Of a stretch of 54,445 nt of DNA, positions 24,995-33,980 are shown piece by piece. The position numbers and the translations under genes are program-made. A model generated the notes under the pieces. The model had not been told where the DNA came from. It saw nothing but the letters and a program-made list of their open reading frames with translations, and ran no database searches. The first letter of the stretch is position 1; each line of letters opens with the position of its first letter. The DNA lies in the NCBI RefSeq assembly GCF_017873245.1, contig NZ_JAGGJY010000021.1, positions 1 through 54,445 of the forward strand, given 5' to 3'. Source of the stretch: Clostridium tertium (GTDB taxonomy: Bacteria > Bacillota > Clostridia > Clostridiales > Clostridiaceae).

Positions 24995-26107
24995 ATGAAA
25001 ATTAGAAGAAAATTATCAATATATCTTATAATAATTATATTTACTGTATTGTTGGTAAATACACTAGTAACTAATAGAAATGATCATATAATAAAAGGAA
25101 ATATAAATATATGGGTTGAAGATAAATATTATTCATATTTTACTTCTACTGCAAAGGCGTTTGAGGAAAATAATAAAAAAGTTAGCATTAAAGTCGTGAG
25201 TGTTAAGCAAGAAGATTATTTATATAAAATATTAAATACTGTTCCAAATGAATTACCTAGTATAGTTCATTTAGATTTCAAGGAATTAAATAGTGTTATA
25301 GATAAAATAGAATTTACGAATGAAAATAAACAAATAATAGAGACATATAATAAAAATTTTAATAATAGTAGGTTAGAAGAAGTGCAAATAAAGGATAACT
25401 ATTATGCAGTTCCTTTTACATCTAATCCAATAGCATTGTATCTAAGAAGTGATATTTTAAAGAAGTTTGGATATAAGGCTGAGGATATTAATAGTTGGGA
25501 AAGATTAATAGAGATTGGTAAAGATATTTATACTAAGAGCAATGGAGATATAAATATATTTTCTAGTCAAGATAAAGAAAATATAAGGCTTTTGTTAGCT
25601 GCACAATTAGTTGATTATGAAGAAAAAAGTTACGAAAATAATCAGATTAATGATATTATAAATTCAATATATAATGAATCTTTTATAAATGATAGCAATT
25701 ATATTTGTAGAATTGCCTCTATAGATTTTTATAAGGATTTAATAAACAATAGTATAGATGGAATATGGGAGTGTAAAAATCCACCAAGTCTTAATATAGG
25801 TGAAAATAAATTTTATGATATAGGTGGTGAAAACTTAGTAGCTTTAAATATTGAAAATAATAAAGAAGCAATAAAAAGTTTTATTTCATATGCATCAACT
25901 AATAAGGAGTTGTTATCAAAAGAAATGTTAGAGTGTAATTTTGTACCTAGTTCTTTATATTCTTTAAGGACAAAAAATATAAATAAAGAAGGGACTAAAG
26001 TACAAGGGAGTAGCCCTTTCCTAATATTAAGCAATATAGTGGAAAAGGCTCCAGAGATAAAAAGTTATGATAAATTTAATGAAATAATATATAACGTATA
26101 TAATTAG
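24995..26107 (+). CDS. orphan extracellular solute-binding protein-like protein
   Basis: The 370-residue protein has a hydrophobic N-terminal segment (about 9-26) with no lipobox cysteine, so it is secreted or membrane anchored. NINIWVEDKYYSYFTSTAKAFEENN starts a family 1 sugar-type solute-binding fold, and YAVPFTSNPIALYLRSDILKKFG is a characteristic hinge block. No ABC permease or ATPase is nearby. It is convergent with a glycosyltransferase gene; the two stops overlap by four bases (26104-26107). A sensor or sugar-capture role is inferred. Confidence 0.72.
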   Translation: MKIRRKLSIYLIIIIFTVLLVNTLVTNRNDHIIKGNINIWVEDKYYSYFTSTAKAFEENNKKVSIKVVSVKQEDYLYKILNTVPNELPSIVHLDFKELNSVIDKIEFTNENKQIIETYNKNFNNSRLEEVQIKDNYYAVPFTSNPIALYLRSDILKKFGYKAEDINSWERLIEIGKDIYTKSNGDINIFSSQDKENIRLLLAAQLVDYEEKSYENNQINDIINSIYNESFINDSNYICRIASIDFYKDLINNSIDGIWECKNPPSLNIGENKFYDIGGENLVALNIENNKEAIKSFISYASTNKELLSKEMLECNFVPSSLYSLRTKNINKEGTKVQGSSPFLILSNIVEKAPEIKSYDKFNEIIYNVYN

Positions 26108-27225
26108 TGTTTAGAGATTTCTTTATAAGCCTCCAATGTTTTGATGGCGGTTTGCCTCCAAGAAAATTGGAGACTTCTTTCATATCCTTTTTTTGATAAT
26201 TCTTTTTTTAAATTATTGTTATTTAGTAAGTTTAATAATGATTCTTCAAGCTCTGTTTTATTAGAAGGGTCTATTAATATACATGAATCACCAGTAACTT
26301 CAGGAATTGATGTTGTATTAGATGTTATAACTGGGGTCATGCAGCTCATAGCTTCTAAAGGAGGCAAACCAAATCCTTCATAAAAAGATGGATAAATAAA
26401 AGCTTCAGCTCCGTTATATAGAGTTGGAAGAAGAGCATCATCGATAAATCCTGTAAATAATATATTTTCATTAGATGGCAATGACTTTGCAAGCTCAGCA
26501 AGCTTCTTTCCTTCATCTTTAAGTGAACCAGCTAAAAGCAATATGTGAGGCTCGTTTAAATCTTTAGATATTTTATCAAAAGCTAAAATAAGTCCTCGAG
26601 CATTTTTCCGTAAACTGAATCCACCTATGTATAGTATATAGGGTTTATTGAAATTGAATTTTTCTTTAATATAGTTTTTACAATAATCCTTATCAAGGGG
26701 TTTGAAGTTTGAGTTTGCTGCTAGAGGAGTAACAAATACCTTTTCTTCAGGAATGTGATTAAAAAATTTTAAAATGTCCTTTTTAGAATATTCTGAGACT
26801 GTAAGTATTCCTTTGGAGTTATCAATTATAGAAGGCATATTTTTTAAAAATCTCTCTAAATATCCTCGACCAGTAGTTTCAGGTAAAATATATGGAATTA
26901 AGTCATGTATAGTAACTATACAGTTGTTTTCATAATTTTCACAAAGCCCAATCCCATTTTGAGGGATATGATGAAGATCTATGTTATTATTTTTAATAAA
27001 GTTTGGAAAATAATAATTTTCGTAAAATCCACTATGCCTTCTTGAGGTGAAGATTATTTGGCTATTTTCTCTTTTATAACTTTCATAATTTTTACCTGTC
27101 CAAAATAATGAATACTCATTTTCTTTATCTATATTAAGCAATTCTCTAACAAGATTTTCAGTATAAGTACCAATTCCACTACCATTGTATAAGGTAATTC
27201 CTCTAGCATCTATAGATATTTTCAT
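26104..27225 (-). CDS. GT4-family glycosyltransferase (spore coat cluster, copy 1)
   Basis: The 373-residue GT-B protein has an N-terminal acceptor domain (DARGITLYNGSGIGTYT) and a C-terminal nucleotide-sugar domain with the EGFGLPPLE motif (E283 and E291 of the E-x7-E pair). ILYIGGFSLRKN precedes it. It is closely similar in layout to the other glycosyltransferase at 30254, suggesting a duplication. Both stand divergent to cotS-like genes, so they probably glycosylate spore-surface components. Donor and acceptor are unknown. Confidence 0.88.
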   Translation of the reverse strand: MKISIDARGITLYNGSGIGTYTENLVRELLNIDKENEYSLFWTGKNYESYKRENSQIIFTSRRHSGFYENYYFPNFIKNNNIDLHHIPQNGIGLCENYENNCIVTIHDLIPYILPETTGRGYLERFLKNMPSIIDNSKGILTVSEYSKKDILKFFNHIPEEKVFVTPLAANSNFKPLDKDYCKNYIKEKFNFNKPYILYIGGFSLRKNARGLILAFDKISKDLNEPHILLLAGSLKDEGKKLAELAKSLPSNENILFTGFIDDALLPTLYNGAEAFIYPSFYEGFGLPPLEAMSCMTPVITSNTTSIPEVTGDSCILIDPSNKTELEESLLNLLNNNNLKKELSKKGYERSLQFSWRQTAIKTLEAYKEISKH

Positions 27226-27322
27226 ACTAATCCTCCTAAATTATCTTATATATTTATAGATATTATTTATTTTTTTATATATAACAGAATATTATTAATA
27301 ATTTAATTCTGTGATAGTAAAC

Positions 27323-27350
27323 ACAATAAAATATAGACTTTCATATAATG
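27323..27350 (+). promoter_or_regulatory. sigma-K type promoter before the first cotS-like gene
   Basis: AC (27323-27324), 17 bases, then CATATAATG (27342-27350) fits the sigma-K pattern AC-N16/17-CATANNNTA at all but the final base. It lies 29 bases before the gene. The same spacing occurs before yabG. Confidence 0.45.
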
Positions 27351-27378
27351 GCATTGAGTAATTATTAAGGAGAATTAC

Positions 27379-28371
27379 ATGGATATTTTATATATAAAAA
27401 AAGAAATTGAATTTAACTATCCATTAAAAATAATAAGTATAGAAAAAGTTAAAAATAGTTATAGAATCAAAACGGATGATGAGGAGTATGGTATTAAAGT
27501 AATTAAATATCAATTTCCTCATTTTTATTTTATTTTTTCTGCAATAAATCATTTAAAACAACGTGGGTTTAATAAGATACCTGAAATAATTAATACTAAG
27601 GAAAATTTGGGCTATATAAAGCTTGGAAGTAGTTACGCATATCTAAATAAATGGATTGATTGTAGAAACTGCAACTATAAGAATTCAGAGGAGTTGAAGT
27701 TAGCAGCTCAGAAGCTAGGGGAACTACATAAATGTAGTGAAGGATTTACAACAAGCAATATTATGAGGCCGAGGATAGGTTGGTTTTCTTGGATAAAGGT
27801 ATTTGAAACTAGATGCGATGAAATACTAGATTTTAAGAAAAGAATTTATCAAAAAGCCTATAAATCTGAATTTGATGAAGTATATTTAAGAGCCATAGAT
27901 GAAGAATTAGAAAGAGGTAAAAAGGCTATAGAGGAATTAAAAGTGAATAATTATATTGGAATTATGGAGAATGAGGTGCTTAAGCGTGGCTTTTGTCATC
28001 ATGACTATGCAAATCATAATGTATTAATAGATAAGAATGGTGAATTAAATATTATAGATTTTGACTACTGTTTATTAGATACTCATATACATGACTTAGC
28101 ATCATTGTTGATTAGGTGTATGAAGGATGGAAATTGGAGTAATGATAAAGCTCAGCTTGTATTAAATAGTTATTCAAAAACACATTCGTTATATGAAGAA
28201 GAATTAAAACTTATAAAAGGATTTATTAGATTTCCGCAAGGGTTTTGGCAAATAGGATTACAATATTATTGGGAACAGCAGCCTTGGGGAGAAGAGTTTT
28301 TATTAAATAAGATAAATAAATATTTAAAAGATAGAAATGAAAGAGAAAAGTTTGTTGATAACTTTATTTGA
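27379..28371 (+). CDS. CotS-family spore coat protein (kinase-like fold), copy 1
   Basis: The 330-residue protein has an aminoglycoside phosphotransferase/CotS fold. The catalytic-loop motif is CHHDYANHN (206-214, D209) and the metal-binding motif IIDFDYC (225-231, D227). CotS-type proteins are packed into the spore coat; whether they phosphorylate anything is open, but both motifs are intact here. It is the first gene of an operon of three. The neighbouring glycosyltransferases support a spore-surface sugar role (inference). Confidence 0.85.
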   Translation: MDILYIKKEIEFNYPLKIISIEKVKNSYRIKTDDEEYGIKVIKYQFPHFYFIFSAINHLKQRGFNKIPEIINTKENLGYIKLGSSYAYLNKWIDCRNCNYKNSEELKLAAQKLGELHKCSEGFTTSNIMRPRIGWFSWIKVFETRCDEILDFKKRIYQKAYKSEFDEVYLRAIDEELERGKKAIEELKVNNYIGIMENEVLKRGFCHHDYANHNVLIDKNGELNIIDFDYCLLDTHIHDLASLLIRCMKDGNWSNDKAQLVLNSYSKTHSLYEEELKLIKGFIRFPQGFWQIGLQYYWEQQPWGEEFLLNKINKYLKDRNEREKFVDNFI

Positions 28372-28384
28372 TAGAGGTGATGAG

Positions 28385-29137
28385 ATGCAAAAGTTAGAGC
28401 TAAAATCATATTTAGAAGAAAGAGATATTTATATATTAAATGGAAAGACAAACAAAGTAAAAGAACAAAATTTAGAAGGTACATTTAATCAAATTGAAAA
28501 TATAGTTTTATTTCATAATAGAATGGGGTGTTATAAGGAGAACTTATTACCTCGGATTGGAGCATCAATAGGTAGGGAAATTGATAATTATAACTCACAA
28601 ATGATTTTAATAGGTAAGTATATAAAAGAAATTGAAAATAAAAACAACTTAAATTCAATTGATTTCTATTTAATAAGAAATGGAGAAATGTTATTAAATA
28701 AGGGAAGAAAAGCATTAAATCATATATATTCCAATAATTATAGAAAATTAATTTATAGGAGTATGAGGAATTATGAAGTTTGCTTAAGTAGGGTTGATGA
28801 AAATAATTTATTTGTGGAAGAAAATAATAAAATATTTATAGGGACAATAAAATATCTAACATACAATCTAAAAGAGCATGATATATATTCATATATAAAG
28901 AAAATAAAGAGGAAGGATATAGAATTTAGCATAGAAGAAGTAATAGATTATTATATTAAAATTGCTGATTTGGAAAGTGACAGTAAGCAGTATTTAAGAG
29001 CTTTATGTTCATATCCAAATGAAGAGTTTAAAGTGCTAGAAAGATATATCCTAAAAAAGATAGATACAAATGAAGATAGAGTTTTAGAAATGCTATATAA
29101 AGCTAAAAGAATGGATAGTAGATGCTTAATAATTTAG
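28385..29137 (+). CDS. eroded CotS-like protein lacking catalytic motifs
   Basis: The 250-residue protein starts at 28385, with GAGGTGATG just ahead. It has the same length and helix order as the C-lobe of its CotS neighbours but no N-lobe. Where they have CHHD...IIDFDYC it reads NYEVCLSRVDENN...IFIGTIKYL, so HHD and DFD are gone. The tail YPNEEFKVLERYILKK aligns with FPQRYWRLANRYYYNE of the copy at 31478. I read it as a degenerate paralogue kept as a structural protein. A recent pseudogene is less likely, since the frame is open and has its own ribosome site. Confidence 0.6.
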   Translation: MQKLELKSYLEERDIYILNGKTNKVKEQNLEGTFNQIENIVLFHNRMGCYKENLLPRIGASIGREIDNYNSQMILIGKYIKEIENKNNLNSIDFYLIRNGEMLLNKGRKALNHIYSNNYRKLIYRSMRNYEVCLSRVDENNLFVEENNKIFIGTIKYLTYNLKEHDIYSYIKKIKRKDIEFSIEEVIDYYIKIADLESDSKQYLRALCSYPNEEFKVLERYILKKIDTNEDRVLEMLYKAKRMDSRCLII

Positions 29138-29153
29138 TGGGGGATTTTCAAGT

Positions 29154-30200
29154 ATGAATAAATTTAGATATGTAGACAGAGAGATATTATGCCAATATGA
29201 TTTGAACGAGGAATTTTTTGAAGCGTTATCTTTAGAAATTGAAGATATAATACCTCTAAGAAAAGTATTTGTTTTATTAACAAATGAAGGTAAAAAAATT
29301 TTAAAACTTACTGATTCAAGCGAAGAAAGAATAAGATTTATAAGTGAAGCTTTAAATTATATATCAAAGGAATACGATAGTGTACTTAGTTATTATGAAG
29401 GTAAGAATAGAGAAATAACTTATAAATTTGGCTCTAATACTTACGTTTTATTAAATATGATAGAGGGAAGGGAAGCAACATTTACTAATCCTGTTGAAGT
29501 TGAGATGTGTTCTAAAAGCATAGCTAATATGCATAAAGCATCAAAAGGAATATTTAATAAATTAAGTACAGAGATAGTTAAAGGAAATTTAGGAGAATAT
29601 TTGCCATATCAATTTAGTAAAGCAAAAGAAGATTTAATTAATATTAAAGAGTACGCCTTAAGATTTAGGCATAAAAGTGAATTTGATAAAATATTTTTAG
29701 AAAATGTTGATAGTAATATTGATCAAATACAAAAGTCTATAGAACTTTTAGCTATGTGTGAATACAATTCAATGTTAGAGGATTTTAATAAAAGAGTTTT
29801 ATGTCATAATGATTTAGCACATCATAATTTTATTATTGATGGAGATGATGTTAAAATAATAGATTTTGATTACTGTAAGATAGATACTAGAGCTGTAGAT
29901 ATAGCAAATTACTCAATAAAAGTAATAAAAAATAGTTGTTATGACTTTGATAAGTTTAAATTAATTTTAGATTCTTATGATTCAATAGAAAAATTAAGCA
30001 AACAAGAAATTAAACTCATATATGCTATTATAAGTTTCCCTAGGGATTTTATAACAATATCAAGGGATTATTATTATAAACAGAAGCAATGGGAATACGA
30101 AGTATTTTTAAATAGATTAAAAGATAAAATTGGTAATGAAAAGCATAGACAAGATTTTATAGAAAATTTTATAACTGAAATGGTCGAATATTTTTATTAA
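29154..30200 (+). CDS. CotS-family spore coat protein, copy 2
   Basis: The 348-residue kinase-like protein has catalytic loop CHNDLAHHN (217-225, D220) and IIDFDYC (D237, D239). Its N-lobe is more diverged (VFVLLTNEGKKILKL) but retains a lysine in the strand. It starts 17 bases after the eroded CotS gene with GGGGGA ahead, the last gene of the operon before a bidirectional terminator. The role is assumed to be in coat assembly by family. Confidence 0.82.
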   Translation: MNKFRYVDREILCQYDLNEEFFEALSLEIEDIIPLRKVFVLLTNEGKKILKLTDSSEERIRFISEALNYISKEYDSVLSYYEGKNREITYKFGSNTYVLLNMIEGREATFTNPVEVEMCSKSIANMHKASKGIFNKLSTEIVKGNLGEYLPYQFSKAKEDLINIKEYALRFRHKSEFDKIFLENVDSNIDQIQKSIELLAMCEYNSMLEDFNKRVLCHNDLAHHNFIIDGDDVKIIDFDYCKIDTRAVDIANYSIKVIKNSCYDFDKFKLILDSYDSIEKLSKQEIKLIYAIISFPRDFITISRDYYYKQKQWEYEVFLNRLKDKIGNEKHRQDFIENFITEMVEYFY

Positions 30201-30202
30201 TA

Positions 30203-30244
30203 ATTAAAAGGACATCATATTTTTAAATTTGATGTCCTTTTAAT
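30203..30244. terminator. bidirectional terminator between cotS copy 2 and glycosyltransferase copy 2
   Basis: A 15-bp inverted repeat (30203-30217 with 30230-30244) has AAAA and TTTT flanks inside the stem. Confidence 0.75.
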
Positions 30245-30253
30245 TTAAATATA

Positions 30254-31372
30254 TTAAGATTTAATAATTTTTTCATAAGCTTTAAGTGTTGACTTAGCGG
30301 TTATATTCCATGAATACTTAGAACTGTTTATTAGTCCTTGTTTAATCATTCTTGCTTTAAGAGCGTCATCGTATAAAACATTTTCCATCCCAGATTTTAG
30401 AGAATCTATATCATAAGGATTAATTAGCAAAGCCGAGTCATAACAGATCTCTGGAAGAGAAGTCACGTTGGATGTTATAACTGGCGTGCCACAAGCCATT
30501 GCTTCTAATGGAGGCAAACCAAATCCCTCATAAAATGAAGGATAAGCTAATAATTCAGATGCATTATAAAAAAGGGGTAACTTTTCAAGAGGAATAAAAT
30601 CAGTAAAAATAACATCATCTTCGATATTAAGATCTACGGTTCTCTTTTTATATATGTCATATGAGATTCCTTTTTTACCTGTTATAACTAGTTTAAGACT
30701 TTTGTTTGTATTCCTAGAAAGAAGAGAAAAGGCTTCAATTAGGCCTACTATATTTTTTCTGGGACTAAAACCACCTACATAAAGAATAAAATTATCTTTT
30801 ATATTATATTCTTCTTCAATAATTTTTTTGCATTGACACTTATTCAAGGGCCTATATATATCCTCAGCAGCAAGATGTGTAACAAAAATTTTATCCTCTG
30901 GAAAATTAAACTCTTTTGATATATCTTGCTTTGAAAATTCAGAAACTGTTAATATACCATCACATTCATTTATTATTTTAGGAAGTTCGTTATTAAATAT
31001 ATATAAATAACGATCACTAACTGTTTCTGGCATTCTCAATGGGATTATATCATGCAAAGTAATAGTTTTGTGACAATTTATGCTTTGAGAAAGACCAACA
31101 CCATTTTGAGGGACATGGTAGATATCTATATTAGTATCATTTAAAATGTTAGGAACTCTAACTTCATCCCAAAAATTAGAATTCGAAGTGGCCTTTACTG
31201 ATTCAACTTTGAAATTATCACTTAAATCTAGAGCTGAATTTTCGGGTAGAAAAACTAAGTAGTCATTAATTTTATCAACTTTATTTATACTATTTATAAG
31301 TTGATAAGTATATGTGCCAATTCCTGTCCCTCTATACCATTTTGCAGCTCTGCCATCTATGCCTATCTTCAT
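30254..31372 (-). CDS. GT4-family glycosyltransferase (spore coat cluster, copy 2)
   Basis: The 372-residue GT-B protein has DGRAAKWYRGTGIGTYT at the N-terminus, ILYVGGFSPRKN at the domain junction and EGFGLPPLE (E282/E290) in the donor site. It is paralogous to the copy at 26104, with the same motif order and almost the same length. AAGGAT lies before the ATG. It is divergent from the cotS-like gene at 31478, repeating the arrangement at 26104/27379: the pair glycosyltransferase plus cotS has been duplicated as a unit (inference from order). Confidence 0.88.
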   Translation of the reverse strand: MKIGIDGRAAKWYRGTGIGTYTYQLINSINKVDKINDYLVFLPENSALDLSDNFKVESVKATSNSNFWDEVRVPNILNDTNIDIYHVPQNGVGLSQSINCHKTITLHDIIPLRMPETVSDRYLYIFNNELPKIINECDGILTVSEFSKQDISKEFNFPEDKIFVTHLAAEDIYRPLNKCQCKKIIEEEYNIKDNFILYVGGFSPRKNIVGLIEAFSLLSRNTNKSLKLVITGKKGISYDIYKKRTVDLNIEDDVIFTDFIPLEKLPLFYNASELLAYPSFYEGFGLPPLEAMACGTPVITSNVTSLPEICYDSALLINPYDIDSLKSGMENVLYDDALKARMIKQGLINSSKYSWNITAKSTLKAYEKIIKS

Positions 31373-31477
31373 GATTTAATCCTTTCACATTGTTTTTAAT
31401 TTATTATATTAAATATAGGAATAAAATGTTAATAAAAGAATACATATAGTCATATAAATATAATGGGGGTGAGCGTT

Positions 31478-32479
31478 ATGATGAGAGAATTTGAAATAGA
31501 AAGGCAGTTTGACGTAAAAATTGAGGTTTTAAAAGCAAATAAAGGAGTATATTATTTAAAGACTAATAAGGGTGAAAGGTGTTTAAAGAAGATTAATTAT
31601 GGTCCTCAAAAGCTATTATTTGTTTATGGCGCTAAGGAGCATTTAATAAATAATGGCTTTAAAGGTGTTGATAGATATTTTTTGAACATAGATGGGGAAC
31701 CATATGCCCTAGTTAATGAAGATCTTTATACGCTATCTGAATGGATAGAGGGTAGAGAATGTGATTTTCATAACATAGAAGAGGTGAAATTAGCAGCAAA
31801 GACTCTTGCTAGCTTACATGAGGCATCAAAGGGATATGATCCTCCAGAAAATTCTAAGCTAAAGAGTGATTTGGGTAGATGGACTCACCTTATGAATAAA
31901 AGAATAAAGTCCTTTGATAAAATGAGAGATATGGTAAGAAAGAAGAATAATAAAAATAGTTTTGATTTACTATATTTAAAATCAATGGAATTCTATAAAG
32001 AGATAGGTAAAAAAGCTTTAAAAACATTAGAAGAATCAGAATATATGCAGTTATGTGAAATAGCAGAAAATGAAAAAAGCTTTTGCCATCATGACTTCAC
32101 ATATCATAATATAATTTTGGATGAAATCAATAATTGTAATGTAATTGATTTTGATTACTGTAAAAGAGAAGTAAGAACTTTTGATATGTCTAATTTTATG
32201 ATAAAAGTTCTAAAAAGAGTTGACTGGGATATAAATTTTGCAAATGCAATTATAGAATCATATAATGAAGTTTCACCGCTTTTAGATAGTGAATATAAGG
32301 TATTATATGCGTATTTACAATTTCCACAAAGGTATTGGAGACTAGCTAATAGATACTATTATAACGAAGTAAACTGGGGGCAAAATACTTTTGGTAATAA
32401 AATTGAATCTATAATAAATGAGCAAGAAGCTATGCTTAAGTTTTTAGAAGAATTTAAAAAAGAGTATAAATTAGATTAA
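31478..32479 (+). CDS. CotS-family spore coat protein, copy 3
   Basis: The 333-residue kinase-like protein has CHHDFTYHN (203-211, D206) and VIDFDYC (D224, D226). The start is placed at the first of two adjacent ATGs (31478 or 31481), after GGGGGTGA; an earlier in-frame ATG at 31463 lies inside that site. It resembles copy 1 closely (both have LAAKTL/LAAQKL, LHEASKGY/LHKCSEGF blocks). It is monocistronic and ends in a terminator at 32478. Confidence 0.85.
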   Translation: MMREFEIERQFDVKIEVLKANKGVYYLKTNKGERCLKKINYGPQKLLFVYGAKEHLINNGFKGVDRYFLNIDGEPYALVNEDLYTLSEWIEGRECDFHNIEEVKLAAKTLASLHEASKGYDPPENSKLKSDLGRWTHLMNKRIKSFDKMRDMVRKKNNKNSFDLLYLKSMEFYKEIGKKALKTLEESEYMQLCEIAENEKSFCHHDFTYHNIILDEINNCNVIDFDYCKREVRTFDMSNFMIKVLKRVDWDINFANAIIESYNEVSPLLDSEYKVLYAYLQFPQRYWRLANRYYYNEVNWGQNTFGNKIESIINEQEAMLKFLEEFKKEYKLD

Positions 32480-32505
32480 AAAAAGTGCCAAGAGCACTTT
32501 TTTTA
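32478..32505 (+). terminator. terminator after cotS copy 3
   Basis: A7-GTGC, a five-base loop, then GCAC-T7 forms a compact, bidirectional-looking hairpin. Confidence 0.8.
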
Positions 32506-32508
32506 TGT

Positions 32509-32536
32509 ACAAATAAAGAAAATTCGACATAGGATA
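32509..32536 (+). promoter_or_regulatory. sigma-K type promoter of yabG
   Basis: AC (32509-32510), 17 bases, then CATAGGATA (32528-32536) is an exact match to AC-N16/17-CATANNNTA. B. subtilis yabG is known to be sigma-K dependent, so the site fits the gene. Confidence 0.6.
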
Positions 32537-32564
32537 ATATAAAGTAATAAGCTAAGAGGGAAAA

Positions 32565-33455
32565 ATGGAGATAGGTGATTTAGTAGTTAGGAAATCATAT
32601 GATAAAGACATTACGTTCAAAATAATAGATATTAAAGAAGATGATAATGGTAATCCTATTTATGTATTAAAAGGTATTAGTATAAGAATTATAGCAGATT
32701 CGAAAAAGGAAGATCTAGAAGAAGTGGATGGGCAATATGTAGGGGCAAAAGAAAAGATATTAAATACAAGAGTAGAGGAAGCTATAAAGAAAGCTGTATC
32801 AATGAGGGGCGATACAGAAGCCATGAATATGATAAATAATTTAACAAGGGGGAGTAAGTCTTCTAAGACACAGCAAAATAAAGAATTAATTTTTGGGAGA
32901 CCCGGGAAAATACTACACATAGATGGTGATAGTGAATACCTTGAAATGTGTCTTAAGGTTTATAAGCAGTTGTCCTTAGAGGCTATAGGTAGAGCGATTC
33001 CTGAAAGAAAGCAACCAGAGTTAATAGTTGATTTAGTTAAAGAAATGAAACCGGATATAGTTGTTTTAACAGGACATGATAGTGTTCTGCGAGTAACAGA
33101 TGATTATTTAAATCTAGATAATTATAGAAATTCAAGATATTATATAGAGTCTGTAAAAGCTTTAAGAAATTATAATTCTAGTTATGATGAATTAGTAATT
33201 TTTGCAGGAGCATGTCAAAGTTGCTATGAGTGTATGTTAGATGCAGGAGCAAATTTTGCAAGCTCACCTAATAGGGTATTAATTCATTGCCTAGACCCTG
33301 TATTTGTGTGCGAAAAAATAGCATATACAAGAATTGATAAGGTTGTTTCAATAACAGATGTTATAGATAATACAATAACGGGAACAAAAGGCATTGGAGG
33401 TTTACAAACTAGAGGGAAATATAGGGAAGGATACCCAAGGTCACCGTATATTTAA
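32565..33455 (+). CDS. yabG: sporulation-specific protease YabG
   Basis: The 296-residue protein has the YabG start IGDLVVRKSYDKDITFKI, a central KILHIDGDSEYLEMCLKVYK, IVVLTGHDS and VIFAGACQSCYECMLDAGANFASSP (His and Cys residues likely catalytic). YabG is a mother-cell cysteine protease that trims coat and cortex-lysis proteins during spore maturation. AGAGGG precedes the ATG. It is placed next to the cotS cluster, as expected for a late coat gene. Confidence 0.94.
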   Translation: MEIGDLVVRKSYDKDITFKIIDIKEDDNGNPIYVLKGISIRIIADSKKEDLEEVDGQYVGAKEKILNTRVEEAIKKAVSMRGDTEAMNMINNLTRGSKSSKTQQNKELIFGRPGKILHIDGDSEYLEMCLKVYKQLSLEAIGRAIPERKQPELIVDLVKEMKPDIVVLTGHDSVLRVTDDYLNLDNYRNSRYYIESVKALRNYNSSYDELVIFAGACQSCYECMLDAGANFASSPNRVLIHCLDPVFVCEKIAYTRIDKVVSITDVIDNTITGTKGIGGLQTRGKYREGYPRSPYI

Positions 33456-33465
33456 AATTTTTTAT

Positions 33466-33499
33466 TAAAAATCTACTGAAATACAGTGGGTTTTTATTT
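33466..33499 (+). terminator. terminator after yabG
   Basis: AAATCTACTG, a short loop and CAGTGGGTTT form a stem (with a G-T pair), followed by T's. Confidence 0.65.
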
Positions 33500-33612
33500 T
33501 TATACTAAAATATGACTAATTTATTAAATATACAAATAAAATGTATAAAAAAACAAAAGATAGATATACTAATAAATGTATAAAAGAGCACTAAAAAAGG
33601 TAAAAGTTTACA

Positions 33613-33681
33613 TTGACAACTTATATTAAAGGTGATAAAATATAAATTTTGTTTGACAAAAAGTGGGTTTGGGTGTATAAT
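33613..33681 (+). promoter_or_regulatory. two tandem near-consensus sigma-A promoters of veg
   Basis: Promoter 1 is TTGACA (33613-33618), 17 bases, TAAAAT (33636-33641). Promoter 2 is TTGACA (33653-33658), 17 bases, TATAAT (33676-33681), a perfect consensus. Strong vegetative transcription of veg is expected even though both flanks are sporulation genes. Confidence 0.9.
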
Positions 33682-33705
33682 ATTATTTAGAAAGAAGGTG
33701 TTTAT

Positions 33706-33942
33706 GTGGAAAAAGTAAAGACTATCGCCGCTATAAAAAGAGATATAGAAGACCATATAGGAGATAAAGTAACTCTAAAAGCAAACGGTGGGAGGAAAAA
33801 GATCCTAGTAAACAACGGAGTAATAGAAAGTGCTCACCCAAGCATTTTTGTAGTAAGACTAGAGAATGATATTCAAAGAACAGTAACTTACAGCTATTCA
33901 GATGTATTAACTAAGACAGTACAATTATATTTTGCTTTATAG
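33706..33942 (+). CDS. veg: Veg protein
   Basis: The 78-residue protein is full length for Veg, with the family core GDKVTLKANGGRKKI and the C-terminal TVTYSYSDVLTKTVQL. The start is GTG at 33706; the ATG two bases earlier is out of frame and stops at once. Veg is an abundant, small beta-rich protein linked in B. subtilis to biofilm matrix gene control. Here it has the strongest promoters in the window and a strong terminator. Confidence 0.94.
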   Translation: MEKVKTIAAIKRDIEDHIGDKVTLKANGGRKKILVNNGVIESAHPSIFVVRLENDIQRTVTYSYSDVLTKTVQLYFAL

Positions 33943-33945
33943 AGA

Positions 33946-33980
33946 ATGGAGCTTCTTTTTTTGAAGCTCCATATTTTTTT
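33946..33980 (+). terminator. terminator of veg
   Basis: ATGGAGCTTC and GAAGCTCCAT form a 10-bp stem, followed by a T run. Confidence 0.85.
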
